A stretch of DNA of 64,000 bases, from positions 248,001-312,000 of the forward strand of contig NZ_QLLT01000001.1 in the NCBI RefSeq assembly GCF_003259315.1, in the 5' to 3' direction. The stretch's first letter is position 1, and each line of letters begins with the position of its first letter. The position numbers and the translations under genes were made by a program. Positions 1 through 9,129 of this stretch are shown piece by piece. Source of the stretch: Kitasatospora sp. SolWspMP-SS2h (GTDB taxonomy: Bacteria; Actinomycetota; Actinomycetes; Streptomycetales; Streptomycetaceae). Under the pieces are notes generated by a model. It was not told the origin of the DNA. It saw only the letters and a program-made list of their open reading frames with translations, and did not search any database.

Positions 1-726
1 GGCCCGCAACTCGGGGGCGAGGCCGGGGGCCGGGGCCTCCTCGATCACCTTCTGGTGCCGCCGCTGGAGTGAGCAGTCGCGGTCGCCGACCGCCCACACG
101 GTGCCGTGGGCGTCGGCGAGCAGCTGCACCTCCAGGTGCCGTCCGGTGGGCAGGTAGGGCTCGCAGAACACCTCGTCGTCGCCGAACGCGGCGGCGGCCT
201 CGGCCCGGGCGGCAGCCAGCGCGTCGGGGAGCTCGGCGAGGGTGCGCACCACCCGCATGCCGCGTCCGCCGCCGCCCGCCGCGGCCTTGACCAGCAGCGG
301 CAGGTCGGCCTCGGCGGGGTGGGGGCCGACCTCCAGGACGGGGACGCCCGCGGCGGCCATCAACCGCTTGGCGGCGGTCTTGGAGCCCATCGCGGCGATA
401 ACGGCGGGCGGCGGGCCGATCCAGCGCAGCCCGGCGTCCAGCACGGCCTGCGCGAAGTCGGCGCTCTCGGAGAGGAACCCGTACCCGGGGTGCACGGCGT
501 CGGCTCCCGCGTCGAGGGCGGCCCGGACCAGCAGGTCGGCGCGCAGGTAGGTGTCGGCGGGCGCGGCGCCGGGCAGCCGGACGGCGGTGTCGGCCTCCCG
601 GACGTGCCGGGCCTCGGCGTCCGGGTCGGCGTACACGGCGACGGTGGCGATGCCGAGGGTGCGGCAGGTGCGGAAGACCCGGCGGGCGATCTCGCCTCGG
701 TTGGCCACCAGCAGGGAGGTGATCAT
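1..726 (-). CDS. acyl-CoA carboxylase alpha chain, biotin carboxylase part (3' end outside window)
   Basis: Biotin carboxylase of a biotin-dependent acyl-CoA carboxylase: it uses ATP and bicarbonate to carboxylate the biotin carrier for the carboxyltransferase encoded upstream. The ATG at 726 gives the typical N-terminus MITSLLVANRGEIARRVF, followed by HPGYGFLSE (residues 79-87) and the glycine-rich ATP-grasp loop KAAAGGGGRGMRVV (147-160). Only 242 codons are visible; the rest, including any biotin carrier domain, lies left of base 1. It is last in a leftward operon with the beta subunit and an AtuA-like gene, separated from the beta gene by 232 bp of repeats. The acyl-CoA substrate (propionyl, methylcrotonyl, geranyl or other) cannot be read from this part. 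Confidence 0.93.
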   Translation of the reverse strand, partial: MITSLLVANRGEIARRVFRTCRTLGIATVAVYADPDAEARHVREADTAVRLPGAAPADTYLRADLLVRAALDAGADAVHPGYGFLSESADFAQAVLDAGLRWIGPPPAVIAAMGSKTAAKRLMAAAGVPVLEVGPHPAEADLPLLVKAAAGGGGRGMRVVRTLAELPDALAAARAEAAAAFGDDEVFCEPYLPTGRHLEVQLLADAHGTVWAVGDRDCSLQRRHQKVIEEAPAPGLAPELRA

Positions 727-831
727 CCGTCAGTTCGCTTTCTCGCGGGAGTAGCGGGGCGGGGGCGGAGAGGTCGTGGGGTGGGGCGGTGAGAGGTACT
801 CGCGGTTGCAAGCTGGTGCAGTAGTGAGGGG

Positions 832-961
832 GTGTCACGGTTGCGAGAGGCTGCAATCGCGAGAGGGTGTCACGGTTGCGAGCAGGTGCAGTGGCGAGAT
901 GCCCTTGCGACAGTAAGGGGGTGTCACGGTTGCAGGATGCTGCAACCGTGAGGGGGTGTCA
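832..961 (-). repeat. 35-bp tandem repeat, four degenerate copies
   Basis: Read on the minus strand, each copy starts TGACACCC and most continue to a TTGCAG/CTGCAA-type inverted repeat ending GCAACCG. TGACAC cores begin at 961, 926, 872 and 837, so spacings are 35, 54 and 35 bp; the middle copy carries 19 extra bases. The first copy starts at the stop codon of the carboxyltransferase gene. The copy next to it forms a perfect 10-bp stem (925-934 with 941-950, 6-nt loop). The array fills most of the gap between the beta and alpha carboxylase genes. Possible roles are RNA processing, attenuation or a regulator-binding array. Confidence 0.85.
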
Positions 962-2557
962 CATGCGGAAAACGCCATACCCCTTGGCGCCCGCGATCGG
1001 GCCGCTGTGGAGGGCGGACAGGCAGAGGCCGAGGATGGTGCGGGTGTCGCGCGGGTCGATCACTCCGTCGTCGTAGAGGCGGCCGGAGAGGAAGACCGGG
1101 AGGGACTCGGCCTCGATCTGCTGCTCGACGGCGGCGCGGATCGCGGCGTCGGCCTCCTCGTCGTAGGGCTGGCCCTTGGCGGCGGCGGACTGGCGGGCGA
1201 CCAGGGAGAGGACGCCGGCGAGTTGCTGGGGGCCCATCACCGCGGATTTGGCGCTCGGCCAGGTGAACAGGAAGCGGGGGTCGTAGGCCCGACCGCACAT
1301 GCCGTAGTGGCCGGCGCCGTAGGAGGCGCCCATCAGGACGGAGAGGTGCGGGACGGTGCTGTTCGCCACCGCGTTGATCATCATCGCGCCGTGCTTGATG
1401 ATGCCGCCCTGCTCGTACTCCCGGCCGACCATGTAGCCGGTGGTGTTGTGCAGGAAGACCAGCGGGCGGTCCAGCTGGTTGGCGAGTTGGATGAACTGGG
1501 CGGCCTTCTGGGACTCCTGGCTGAACAGCACGCCCTGGGCGTTGGCCAGGATGCCGACGGGGTACCCGAGCAGGGTGGCCCAGCCGGTGGCGAGGCTGGT
1601 GCCGTAGCGGGGCTTGAACTCGTCGAAGTCGGAGGCGTCGACGATCCGGGCGATCACCTCGCGGGGGTCGAAGGGCGCCTTGAGGTCGCCGGGGACGATG
1701 CCGAGCAGTTCGTCCTCCGGGTACGCGGGCGGCTCGGGGCGCCGCGCCGGTTCGGGGCCGGACTTGCGCCAGTGCAGCCGGTGGACGACCCGGCGGGCCA
1801 GGCGCAGGGCGTCGGGTTCGTCGAGGGCGAGATGGTCGGCGAGGCCGGAGGTGCGGGCGTGCATCTCGGCACCGCCGAGCGACTCGTCGTCGGACTCCTC
1901 GCCGGTGGCCATCTTCACCAGCGGCGGGCCGCCGAGGAACACCTTGGCCCGCTCCTTCACCATGATGACGTGGTCGGACATCCCCGGCACGTACGCACCG
2001 CCCGCCGTGGAGTTGCCGAACACCACGGCCACGGTGGGGACGCCCGCCGCCGACAGCCTGGTCAGGTCGCGGAACAGCGCGCCGCCCGGGATGAATATCT
2101 CCTTCTGGCTGGGGAGGTCGGCGCCGCCGGACTCGACCAGGTTGATCAGCGGGAGCCGGTTGCGCAGCGCGATCTCGTTGGCCCGCAGGGCCTTGCGCAG
2201 CGTCCACGGGTTGGACGAACCGCCGCGCACGGTCGGGTCGTTGGCGGTGATCACGCACTCGGTCCCGGCCACCGTGCCGATGCCGGTGACCAGTGCCGCA
2301 CCGACCTGGTACGGGCTGCCCCAGGCGGCGAGCGGGGAGAGTTCGAGGAACGGCGAGTCCGGGTCGAGCAGCAGCTCGATCCGTTCGCGGGCCGCGAGCT
2401 TGCCCCGACTGCGGTGCCGTTCCAGGTACTTGGGTCCGCCGCCGGCCAGCGCCTTGGCGTGTTCGGCGTCCAGGTCGGCGAGTCTGGCGAGCATCGCGTC
2501 GCGGTTGGCCGCGTACTCGGGTGCGTCCGGGTCGAGCCGGGTGGGCAGGACGGTCAC
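959..2557 (-). CDS. acyl-CoA carboxylase beta subunit (carboxyltransferase)
   Basis: Carboxyltransferase that moves CO2 from carboxybiotin to an acyl-CoA. 532 aa, the usual size for this family. It has the N-terminal pattern KLAARERIELLLDPDS, the oxyanion regions GGSSNPWTLRK and GGAYVPGMSDHVI in the first half, and the second crotonase-like half with GILANAQGVLFSQESQKA and GASYGAGHYGMCGRAYDP. The GTG start at 2557 overlaps the stop of the AtuA-like gene by 4 bp (GTGA), indicating translational coupling. A longer open frame exists upstream but runs inside the previous gene. The pairing with AtuA suggests catabolism of branched or terpenoid acyl-CoA rather than fatty-acid synthesis; that substrate assignment is inferred. 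Confidence 0.95.
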   Translation of the reverse strand: MTVLPTRLDPDAPEYAANRDAMLARLADLDAEHAKALAGGGPKYLERHRSRGKLAARERIELLLDPDSPFLELSPLAAWGSPYQVGAALVTGIGTVAGTECVITANDPTVRGGSSNPWTLRKALRANEIALRNRLPLINLVESGGADLPSQKEIFIPGGALFRDLTRLSAAGVPTVAVVFGNSTAGGAYVPGMSDHVIMVKERAKVFLGGPPLVKMATGEESDDESLGGAEMHARTSGLADHLALDEPDALRLARRVVHRLHWRKSGPEPARRPEPPAYPEDELLGIVPGDLKAPFDPREVIARIVDASDFDEFKPRYGTSLATGWATLLGYPVGILANAQGVLFSQESQKAAQFIQLANQLDRPLVFLHNTTGYMVGREYEQGGIIKHGAMMINAVANSTVPHLSVLMGASYGAGHYGMCGRAYDPRFLFTWPSAKSAVMGPQQLAGVLSLVARQSAAAKGQPYDEEADAAIRAAVEQQIEAESLPVFLSGRLYDDGVIDPRDTRTILGLCLSALHSGPIAGAKGYGVFRM

Positions 2558-4371
2558 AGCGGGGCCTCCGGGGGCTCGGGCCGGACGGGCGGGAGGGGCG
2601 GGACGGGCGAGAGGGGCGGGAGAAGGGGTTCCGGGATGTCGAGGTGGCGGGAGCGCAGCCACTCCCCCAGCGCCTTCGCCTGCGGGTCGAACCTGGCCTG
2701 GGCGGCGACGCCTTCGCCGAGCAGGCCGCGGAGGGTGAAGTTGACCGCCCGGAGGTTCGGGAACAGGTGGCGCTCGATCTCCAGTTCGGCGGTCTCCGGG
2801 AGGAGTTCGCGCAGTCTGGCGGTGGTGAGGGTGTGGGCGAGCCAGGGCCATCCGGCTTCGTCGCGGGCCCAGAGGCCGAGGTTGGCGTCGCCGCCCTTGT
2901 CGCCGCTGCGGGCTCCGGCGACCAGGCCGAGCGGGGCGCGGCGGGTCGGCCCGGGGCGCGGGGGCGGCGGCAACCGCACGGGCGGGGTTGGGGGTTGGCG
3001 GGTGGTGGTGGCCGTCGGGGGCGGGACGGAGACGCGCCAGCCGGTGGCCGGGCGATCGGCGGGCAGGCTGGTGGCGGGCAGGTGGTCAGCGGGCAAATGG
3101 GCGGTGTGGTCGACTGCCTTCTGGTCCAACTCCCTTGCTTCGAACACCCCGTAGGGGCTGGGGCGGCCGGGCGGGGCGGTGAGGTGGAAGCCCGGGTAGC
3201 CGGCCAGGCCGAGTTCGACGGCGGCGGCGGTGAGGGCGCGTCCGACCCTGTGCTCCTGCGGGTCGCGGGCGGTGAGCCGGAGCAGGGTGCTGGCGCGTTC
3301 CTCGGTGTCGGCGTCCGGGTGCTGAGTGCGGGTCTCGGTCCAGCGCAGTTCGGCCGGCGGGTCGGCGGCCAGCGCCCGGTTCAACTGCCTTTGCACCAGG
3401 GCGGATTTGGCGTCGGCGTCCAGGCCGGTGAGGACGAACGCCAGCTCGTTGCGGTACCCGCCGAGCCGGTTCAGCCCGACCTTGAGGGTGGCGGGCGGGG
3501 CCTCGCCGCGCACGCCGTCGATCCGGACCCGGTCGGCGCCCTGCGCGGTGAGCGTCACGGTGTCCAGCCGGGCCGTGACGTCCGGCCCGAGGTAGCGCGG
3601 TCCGCCCGTCTCGTAGAGGAGTTGGGCGGTGACGGTCTCCACGGTCACCGCGCCGCCGGTGCCCGGGTGCTTGGTGATGACGCTGCTGCCGTCGGCGTGC
3701 AGTTCGGCGATCGGGAAGCCCGGGTGGTCGACGTCGTGCTCGGTGAAGAACGCGTAGTTCCCGCCGGTCGCCTGCGCCCCGCACTCCAGGACGTGGCCCG
3801 CCACCACGGCTCCCGCCAGCGCGTCCAGGTCGTCCGGCGTCCACCCGTGGTGGGCGATGCCCGGCCCGACCACCAGCGCGGCGTCCGTCACCCGGCCGGT
3901 CACCACCACGTCCGCGCCCGCGCGCAGGCACTCGGCGATCCCGAACGCCCCCAGGTAGGCGTTCGCGGCCAGCAGCGGACGGTGCGGGCCCGGCTCCTCC
4001 GTCCAGCCGAACTCGTGCGCCCTGGGGAGGAGTTCGTCGCCGGTGACGTGGCCGATCCGGGCCCGGAGGCCCTGCCGGGCGGCGAGTTCGCCGAGCGCTT
4101 CGGCCAGCCGGGCCGGGTGGAGGCCGCCCGCGTTCACCACGATCCGCACCCCGCGGTCGAGCGCCTCGGCGAGGCACTCCTCGGCCTGCCGCAGGAACGT
4201 CCGCGCGTACCCCAGCGACGGGTCGCGCAGCCGGTCCCGGGCCAGGATCAGCATGGTCAGCTCGGCCAGGTAGTCCCCCGTCAGCACGTCCAGCGGCCCG
4301 CCGGTCAGCATCTCGCGGAACGCGCCGAACCTGTCCCCGTAGAACCCCGAAGCATTGCCGATCCGCAGCAC
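2554..4371 (-). CDS. AtuA-like protein (acyclic terpene utilization family, DUF1446)
   Basis: 605-aa protein of the AtuA/DUF1446 family, often encoded next to biotin-dependent acyl-CoA carboxylases; its exact reaction is not settled. The main domain starts LRIGNASGFYGDRF and carries NAGGLHPARL and VVTGRVTDAALVVGP. After a proline-rich linker comes the small AtuA C-terminal domain with GARSGDKGGDANLGLWA and FPNLRAVNFTL. The GTG at 4371 was chosen because GGGAGG lies 6-7 bases upstream and the family N-terminus begins there; a more upstream ATG at 4461 adds non-conserved sequence. It is first gene of the operon, behind a perfect palindrome at 4474-4489. Confidence 0.9.
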   Translation of the reverse strand: MLRIGNASGFYGDRFGAFREMLTGGPLDVLTGDYLAELTMLILARDRLRDPSLGYARTFLRQAEECLAEALDRGVRIVVNAGGLHPARLAEALGELAARQGLRARIGHVTGDELLPRAHEFGWTEEPGPHRPLLAANAYLGAFGIAECLRAGADVVVTGRVTDAALVVGPGIAHHGWTPDDLDALAGAVVAGHVLECGAQATGGNYAFFTEHDVDHPGFPIAELHADGSSVITKHPGTGGAVTVETVTAQLLYETGGPRYLGPDVTARLDTVTLTAQGADRVRIDGVRGEAPPATLKVGLNRLGGYRNELAFVLTGLDADAKSALVQRQLNRALAADPPAELRWTETRTQHPDADTEERASTLLRLTARDPQEHRVGRALTAAAVELGLAGYPGFHLTAPPGRPSPYGVFEARELDQKAVDHTAHLPADHLPATSLPADRPATGWRVSVPPPTATTTRQPPTPPVRLPPPPRPGPTRRAPLGLVAGARSGDKGGDANLGLWARDEAGWPWLAHTLTTARLRELLPETAELEIERHLFPNLRAVNFTLRGLLGEGVAAQARFDPQAKALGEWLRSRHLDIPEPLLPPLSPVPPLPPVRPEPPEAPL

Positions 4372-4473
4372 GAAACCTCCCCAACTCCGCCGCGCCCGGC
4401 CGCCGTTGACGGCGGTCTCCGGGAACCGGGCGCGTCCGGTCGGGACCGAGCGTGGCAGCAACCCGGGGACAAA

Positions 4474-4489
4474 TCAAGCACGCGTGCTT
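4474..4489. promoter_or_regulatory. perfect 16-bp palindrome, likely TetR-type operator
   Basis: CAAGCACGCGTGCTTG is a perfect palindrome 102 bp upstream of the AtuA-like gene and 123 bp upstream of the divergent gene at 4613, in an otherwise GC-rich spacer. Form and position fit a TetR-family operator controlling the carboxylase operon. No regulator gene lies next to it inside the window, so the binding protein is unknown. Confidence 0.6.
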
Positions 4490-4612
4490 GTTTTTGGTCG
4501 GCGGAGGACGGGCGGATCGGGGGTGGGGCTCGGGGCAGGACGGGCCGGGGTGGCGCGCGTTCCCGCCGCCCCCGGCGGGGCCGTTGTCGGCGAGGTGCGG
4601 CATGCTCCACGC

Positions 4613-4975
4613 ATGCTTCACGCGATGACCGAGCGCGGACTGTCGATGCGCGACCCGGGGCCGGCCGCCCTGGGCCGGCTGGTGGCGAACATGCAGCGGG
4701 GCGAATCCCACCTGATCGTCGAACGGTTCGGCGCGGACGAGCCGGCGGGCGACTGGTACGTGCAGGTCCGCCTCCGGGAGGACGGCGTCTACCAGCTGGA
4801 GTACCGCGACGGCGTCCCCGCCGGGCACTACCGGACCCTGACGCTCTCCCCCGCCAAGGTGGTGGACGCGCTGGTCGGCTGGTCGCGCGGGCAGACGGAG
4901 TGGCGGTCGGGGTTCGACTGGACCGGCATCGGCGACCGGGCTTCGGGCGGCGGCCGGGTCACGGGCGGCAGCTGA
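4613..4975 (+). CDS. hypothetical protein
   Basis: 120-aa protein not recognised with certainty. It is mixed alpha/beta in appearance, with LIVERFGADEPAGDWYVQV and GVYQLEYRDGVPAGHYRTL in the middle and a Gly/Ser-rich end. There is no signal peptide or membrane segment. The frame is open far upstream; the ATG at 4613 (MLHAMTERG) is chosen because it follows the shared spacer, and the ATG at 4625 is an alternative. It is divergent from the carboxylase operon and shares the 240-bp spacer holding the palindrome, so it may respond to the same regulator. Conserved immunity-like proteins look similar, but I cannot assign one. Confidence 0.65.
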   Translation: MLHAMTERGLSMRDPGPAALGRLVANMQRGESHLIVERFGADEPAGDWYVQVRLREDGVYQLEYRDGVPAGHYRTLTLSPAKVVDALVGWSRGQTEWRSGFDWTGIGDRASGGGRVTGGS

Positions 4976-5031
4976 GTACCGTCGCTGCGGTCGGGCCACG
5001 TTCACGCGTGTGCGGGGGGCGGGACGGGGTT

Positions 5032-5226
5032 TCAGAGCATCCAGAGGCCGAAGCCCGCGACCAGGATGCCGGTGGCGATCAGCAGGGGGCCGAGCAGGTG
5101 GTCGCGGGGGCGGTCGGTGCCCGGGCGGATGCGGATGGTGGAGGCCAGGCCGACACCGGAGAGCAGGACGCCGAGCGGCGTCAGGACCGCCCACAGGACG
5201 GGTGCGGCGAGGTGGCCGGAGATCAT
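5032..5226 (-). CDS. small two-helix membrane protein, hypothetical
   Basis: 64-aa protein with two hydrophobic helices, roughly residues 5-27 (LAAPVLWAVLTPLGVLLSG) and 43-64 (HLLGPLLIATGILVAGFGLW), joined by a charged loop. It ends in a membrane helix. No strong ribosome binding site precedes its ATG. Instead its ATGA overlaps the stop of a 23-codon reading frame that does have AGGAGG upstream, suggesting coupled translation. Function unknown. Confidence 0.55.
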   Translation of the reverse strand: MISGHLAAPVLWAVLTPLGVLLSGVGLASTIRIRPGTDRPRDHLLGPLLIATGILVAGFGLWML

Positions 5227-5294
5227 CGGCCGGTCGGCCCGCCGGCGGGTCGGGGGCGCGCGCCGGGCGCTGACGGGGCGTGGGGTGGGGCCAT
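5223..5294 (-). CDS. possible 23-codon leader ORF coupled to the small membrane protein
   Basis: ATG at 5294 is preceded by AGGAGG at good spacing and opens a 23-codon Pro/Ala/Gly-rich frame (MAPPHAPSAPGARPRPAGG...). It ends in TGA inside the ATG of the 64-aa membrane protein. The composition does not look like a folded protein. It may serve only to load ribosomes, or the two frames may be one gene with a frameshift. Confidence 0.35.
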   Translation of the reverse strand: MAPPHAPSAPGARPRPAGGPTGR

Positions 5295-5558
5295 GGCGGG
5301 TCCTCCTGCGGTGTTCCGCACGACGCTACCCGGGGGCGCAACAAGACTCCGCCACGGATTGGCAAAGCCTTCCCCGCTCCCGCCGGATCGCCTCGGAGCC
5401 GCCGCCCCTGACGGGACGTCAGGTTCACCCGGGCGGCCCATCAGCGCGAACGCGGGACAGTTCGATTCACAGAGAACGCCCAGCGACTTCCCGGCATCCG
5501 CTCAGCCCCCCCCCGGAGGGTCTCGCCGGCGGCGCCCCGGGCGCGACGACGGCGACGG

Positions 5559-5607
5559 ACGGCGGCGGCAGCGGCGGACGGCGGCGGCAGCGGCGGACGG
5601 CGGCGGG
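5559..5607. repeat. 19-bp GC tandem repeat
   Basis: Two and a half copies of ACGGCGGCGGCAGCGGCGG lie in the gene-free stretch 5295-5687. Besides this repeat and the hairpin at 5623-5658, I see no gene or regulatory element there. Confidence 0.8.
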
Positions 5608-5622
5608 CCGTGGATGCGGAAG

Positions 5623-5658
5623 GGCCCCGGTCCGGCACCACCTTGCCGGGCCGGGGCC
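5623..5658 (-). terminator. hairpin terminator after the PAP2 gene
   Basis: GGCCCCGGTCCGGCA (5623-5637) pairs with TGCCGGGCCGGGGCC (5644-5658): 15 bp including one T-G pair, with a 6-nt loop. It sits 30 bp past the PAP2 stop codon. There is no U-tract, as is usual for Streptomyces terminators. Confidence 0.7.
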
Positions 5659-5687
5659 GGGGCCCGCGGGAGCGGGGAGGTCCGCCC

Positions 5688-6692
5688 TCAGCCGACCGGG
5701 ACGGTCGGGGCCGGTTCGACGGCGGGGGCGGCCACCGCCTCCCGCACCGCCCGGGCCGCCGCGCGGCGGGCGAGGAAGCGGTTGACCAGGGTGACCATCG
5801 CCCAGGCGTAGGCCCAGCCGACCAGGATGTCGATGATGAAGTGCTCGGCGCCGTAGACCAGCGTGAAGGCCATCGCCAGCGGGTACGCGGTGAGCAGGAC
5901 GCGCAGGGTGCGGCCGGCCTTCGGCCAGAACACCAGGGCGATCATCATCGGGTAGGCGGCGTGCAGCGAGGGCATCGCGGCGACGTCGTTGGCGAACTTG
6001 CTGCCGTTCTCGAAGACGGTGCCGGCCCGGTGCAGGCCGCTGCTGTCGAGGACCGTGGAGACGACCCGGCTGACGGCCGGCATGTGGCCCTCCAGCGCGG
6101 TCAGCCACGGCGGGTCGGCCGGGTAGAGCACGTAGGTGACGAAGCCGATCGCGGTGATCGCCAGGTAGCAGCCGAGGAAGTGCCGGAACCGGGCGTGGTT
6201 CCGCTTCCACAGCACGGCGAGGATCACGAACACCGCGAAGAAGTGCGACATGTAGACGGTGACGGCCGCGTAGTCGTACCACTGCGGCTGCCCGGGGTGG
6301 TAGAGCCAGTCCTGGAGCCGGACGGTCCAGGTCTCGCCGAAGCCGAGCACCTTGTCGAAGGCGAGTTGCGGGGCGTAGTGCGGTTTCCAGGGGGTGTGCG
6401 AGCCGTAGCCCCGGAGCAGCGAGTACGTCCAGACCACGGCCATCACCGGGACCCAGTCGCGCAGGACGTACAGCCACCCCTTTCGACCGCCGCTGTGCAC
6501 GGACGCCGCGATCAGGGCGGCGATCAGCCAGAGGAAGACCACGTCGTTGGCGTACGGCAGGCCGTAGACGACCAGGTAGCGCCAGAACGCCACGGCGAAC
6601 AGCGGCCAGGCGAGGTGGCGGAGTCTGAGCCGGGACAGGAGGTGGAGCGCCAGGGAGCGTGACCGGGCTGCCAGGTGGGACGAGTCGATCAT
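5688..6692 (-). CDS. PAP2-superfamily membrane phosphatase / AUR1-like protein
   Basis: 334-aa polytopic membrane protein of the PAP2 superfamily, AUR1-like branch (inositol-phosphoceramide synthase type). Such enzymes cleave or transfer phospho-head-groups on the outer membrane face. About six hydrophobic segments are visible. The catalytic signatures are AMPSLHAAYPMM (phosphate loop with His) near residue 240 and GAEHFIIDILVGW (His and Asp, H-x3-D) near residue 285. The C-terminal tail is Ala/Pro/Val-rich. Monocistronic: a hairpin follows it and a divergent TetR gene precedes it. Lipid substrate unknown. Confidence 0.85.
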   Translation of the reverse strand: MIDSSHLAARSRSLALHLLSRLRLRHLAWPLFAVAFWRYLVVYGLPYANDVVFLWLIAALIAASVHSGGRKGWLYVLRDWVPVMAVVWTYSLLRGYGSHTPWKPHYAPQLAFDKVLGFGETWTVRLQDWLYHPGQPQWYDYAAVTVYMSHFFAVFVILAVLWKRNHARFRHFLGCYLAITAIGFVTYVLYPADPPWLTALEGHMPAVSRVVSTVLDSSGLHRAGTVFENGSKFANDVAAMPSLHAAYPMMIALVFWPKAGRTLRVLLTAYPLAMAFTLVYGAEHFIIDILVGWAYAWAMVTLVNRFLARRAAARAVREAVAAPAVEPAPTVPVG

Positions 6693-6802
6693 GCGTCACG
6701 AAGCTAGCAACTGCGGCTTGGAGATTCCTCCTGCCGCGCGCCGGGGTTCCCAGCGAGTTCCCAGGCGGCACACGGACGGGTCGCGACCTCCGCCAACTGC
6801 CC

Positions 6803-6827
6803 TAATGTTCGACATTAATAATGTCGA
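6803..6827. promoter_or_regulatory. overlapping dyads, likely operator of the TetR gene
   Basis: TCGACATT-AAT-AATGTCGA (6809-6827) is a perfect 8-bp inverted repeat. TAATGT-TCG-ACATTA (6803-6817) overlaps it. This AT-rich patch ends 17 bp before the TetR start codon and would cover its promoter, consistent with autoregulation and perhaps control of the PAP2 gene. Confidence 0.65.
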
Positions 6828-6843
6828 GTATTAATGTGGTGGC

Positions 6844-7515
6844 ATGACGAGGAAGTCGACGGGTGCCGGGAGCGGCCCCGAACCGGTCGAGGACGACCAC
6901 GGCGGCGACGGCGGTTCCACCCGGGCGCGGCTGATCCGGTCCGCCGAGCGCGCGTTCGCGGCGCGGGGCGTGCACGGGGCGCAGCTGCGCGAGGTGGTGC
7001 GGGGTGCCGGGCAGGCGAACCCGTCCGCGGTGCAGTACCACTTCGGTTCGCGCGAGGGGCTGCTGGACGCGGTGATGGCCGAGCGGCAGCGGCGCACCGA
7101 GCGGGCGCTCGCCGAGCGGCTGCCGCGGCCCGAGGGGTGCGGGCTGGGCGAGCTGCTCGGGGCGCTGGTGGACGCGGAGTCCACCGAGCTGCGCACCGAG
7201 CGCGGCCGGGACTGCCTGCGGATCTCCACCCAGGTCAGCCACCGCAGCGGCATCCGGGAGCGGCGTCCGCACGCCGGGCTCACGGGCACCCTGTACTGGC
7301 GGCTGATCCTCGCGCTGGAGGAGCCGCTGGTCGCGCTGGCGCCCGAGCCCGTCCGGCTGGAGCGGATCGACCTGGCGCTGACCCTGATCGGGGCCGCGCT
7401 CGCCGAGCGCGCCCGGCAGCTGGCCGAGGGCGAGCCGACCCTGAGCGGGGACCGCGCGTACCTGGCCGACCTCGTCTCCGTCTGCACCGGCCTGCTGACC
7501 GCGCCGGTGCCCTGA
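6844..7515 (+). CDS. TetR/AcrR-family transcriptional regulator
   Basis: 223-aa regulator. The N-terminal helix-turn-helix is recognisable: TRARLIRSAERAFAARGVHG, then LREVVRGAGQANPSAVQYHF ending in FGSREGLLDAV, the TetR_N pattern, at about residues 27-78. The ligand-binding C-terminal half is not assigned. A 26-residue Gly/Asp-rich extension precedes the DNA-binding domain. Two overlapping dyads lie directly upstream. The next gene, an SDR dehydrogenase 141 bp downstream in the same direction, is the likely target. Confidence 0.9.
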   Translation: MTRKSTGAGSGPEPVEDDHGGDGGSTRARLIRSAERAFAARGVHGAQLREVVRGAGQANPSAVQYHFGSREGLLDAVMAERQRRTERALAERLPRPEGCGLGELLGALVDAESTELRTERGRDCLRISTQVSHRSGIRERRPHAGLTGTLYWRLILALEEPLVALAPEPVRLERIDLALTLIGAALAERARQLAEGEPTLSGDRAYLADLVSVCTGLLTAPVP

Positions 7516-8421
<906 letters not shown>

Positions 8422-8472
8422 TCGAGCGGTCGAGTGATCGAGCGGTCGGTGACCGGGGGCCGGGGGCCGGTG

Positions 8473-9129
8473 TCAGTCCAGGACGGCGGACTCCCCCAGC
8501 GCGATCCGGGCGTAGCGGGTGGCCGCCTCCTCGCCGAGCCAGCCGTCGAAGTTCTCGGCGCCGATCGCGCTCAGGTTGGCGTCGTGGATCGGGAAGGTGC
8601 GCTCCGGGCGGATGGCGCGCACCGTTTCGATCGCCTCCCGCAGGCTCAGCCACGGGCCGGACGCGGGGAGCAGCAGGGCGCGGACGTCCTCCCCCGGGCC
8701 GTGCGGGACGTGCAGGGCGTCGCCGGGGTGGTAGACGCCCTCGACCAGGTAGCCGAGGTTCGCGCAGTCCGGGTACCCGTCGATGACCTGCGCGTGCCGC
8801 CCGCCGACCGCGCGCACCGCGAAGCCGCCCGCCTCGAAGCCCTCCCCCGCCCGGACGGCGGTGGGCGGGCGGTCGGCGAGGGCGGGGTGCCCGGCGAGTT
8901 CGGCCGCGAGCTCCGGGTGGGTGTGGACCTCCAGGCCCGGGTCGGCGGCCCGGGCGGCGGCGAGCAGGCCCTCGTCGAGGTGGTCGGCGTGCGCGTGCGT
9001 GTAGAGCACCGCCCGGACGCCGTGGAACGCCTCCGGCTCCGTCCAGCAGCCCGGATCGATCAGGACGGAGCGCTCCCCGTCGGGTGAGTCGATCCGGACG
9101 CAGGCGTGGGCGTACTTCGTCAGGCGCAT
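8473..9129 (-). CDS. MBL-fold metal-dependent hydrolase
   Basis: 218-aa metallo-beta-lactamase-fold hydrolase of the UlaG-like group, which use a dinuclear metal site to hydrolyse diverse substrates. It has a THAHADHLDE metal motif (about residues 44-53), a later GGRHAQVIDG and a final metal His in FPIHDANLSAIG. It may be leaderless: a TAGGTT -10 box (9141-9136) ends six bases before the ATG and no Shine-Dalgarno sequence is present. Flanked by unrelated genes; substrate unknown. Confidence 0.87.
   Translation of the reverse strand: MRLTKYAHACVRIDSPDGERSVLIDPGCWTEPEAFHGVRAVLYTHAHADHLDEGLLAAARAADPGLEVHTHPELAAELAGHPALADRPPTAVRAGEGFEAGGFAVRAVGGRHAQVIDGYPDCANLGYLVEGVYHPGDALHVPHGPGEDVRALLLPASGPWLSLREAIETVRAIRPERTFPIHDANLSAIGAENFDGWLGEEAATRYARIALGESAVLD

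Noticed and set aside
727..961. CRISPR array
   Set aside because: The 35-bp units are contiguous repeats without unique spacers, and no cas genes are present.
2293..5811. Plus-strand open frame of about 1170 codons
   Set aside because: Antisense to the carboxylase beta and AtuA genes and across intergenic DNA; no domain or start signal.
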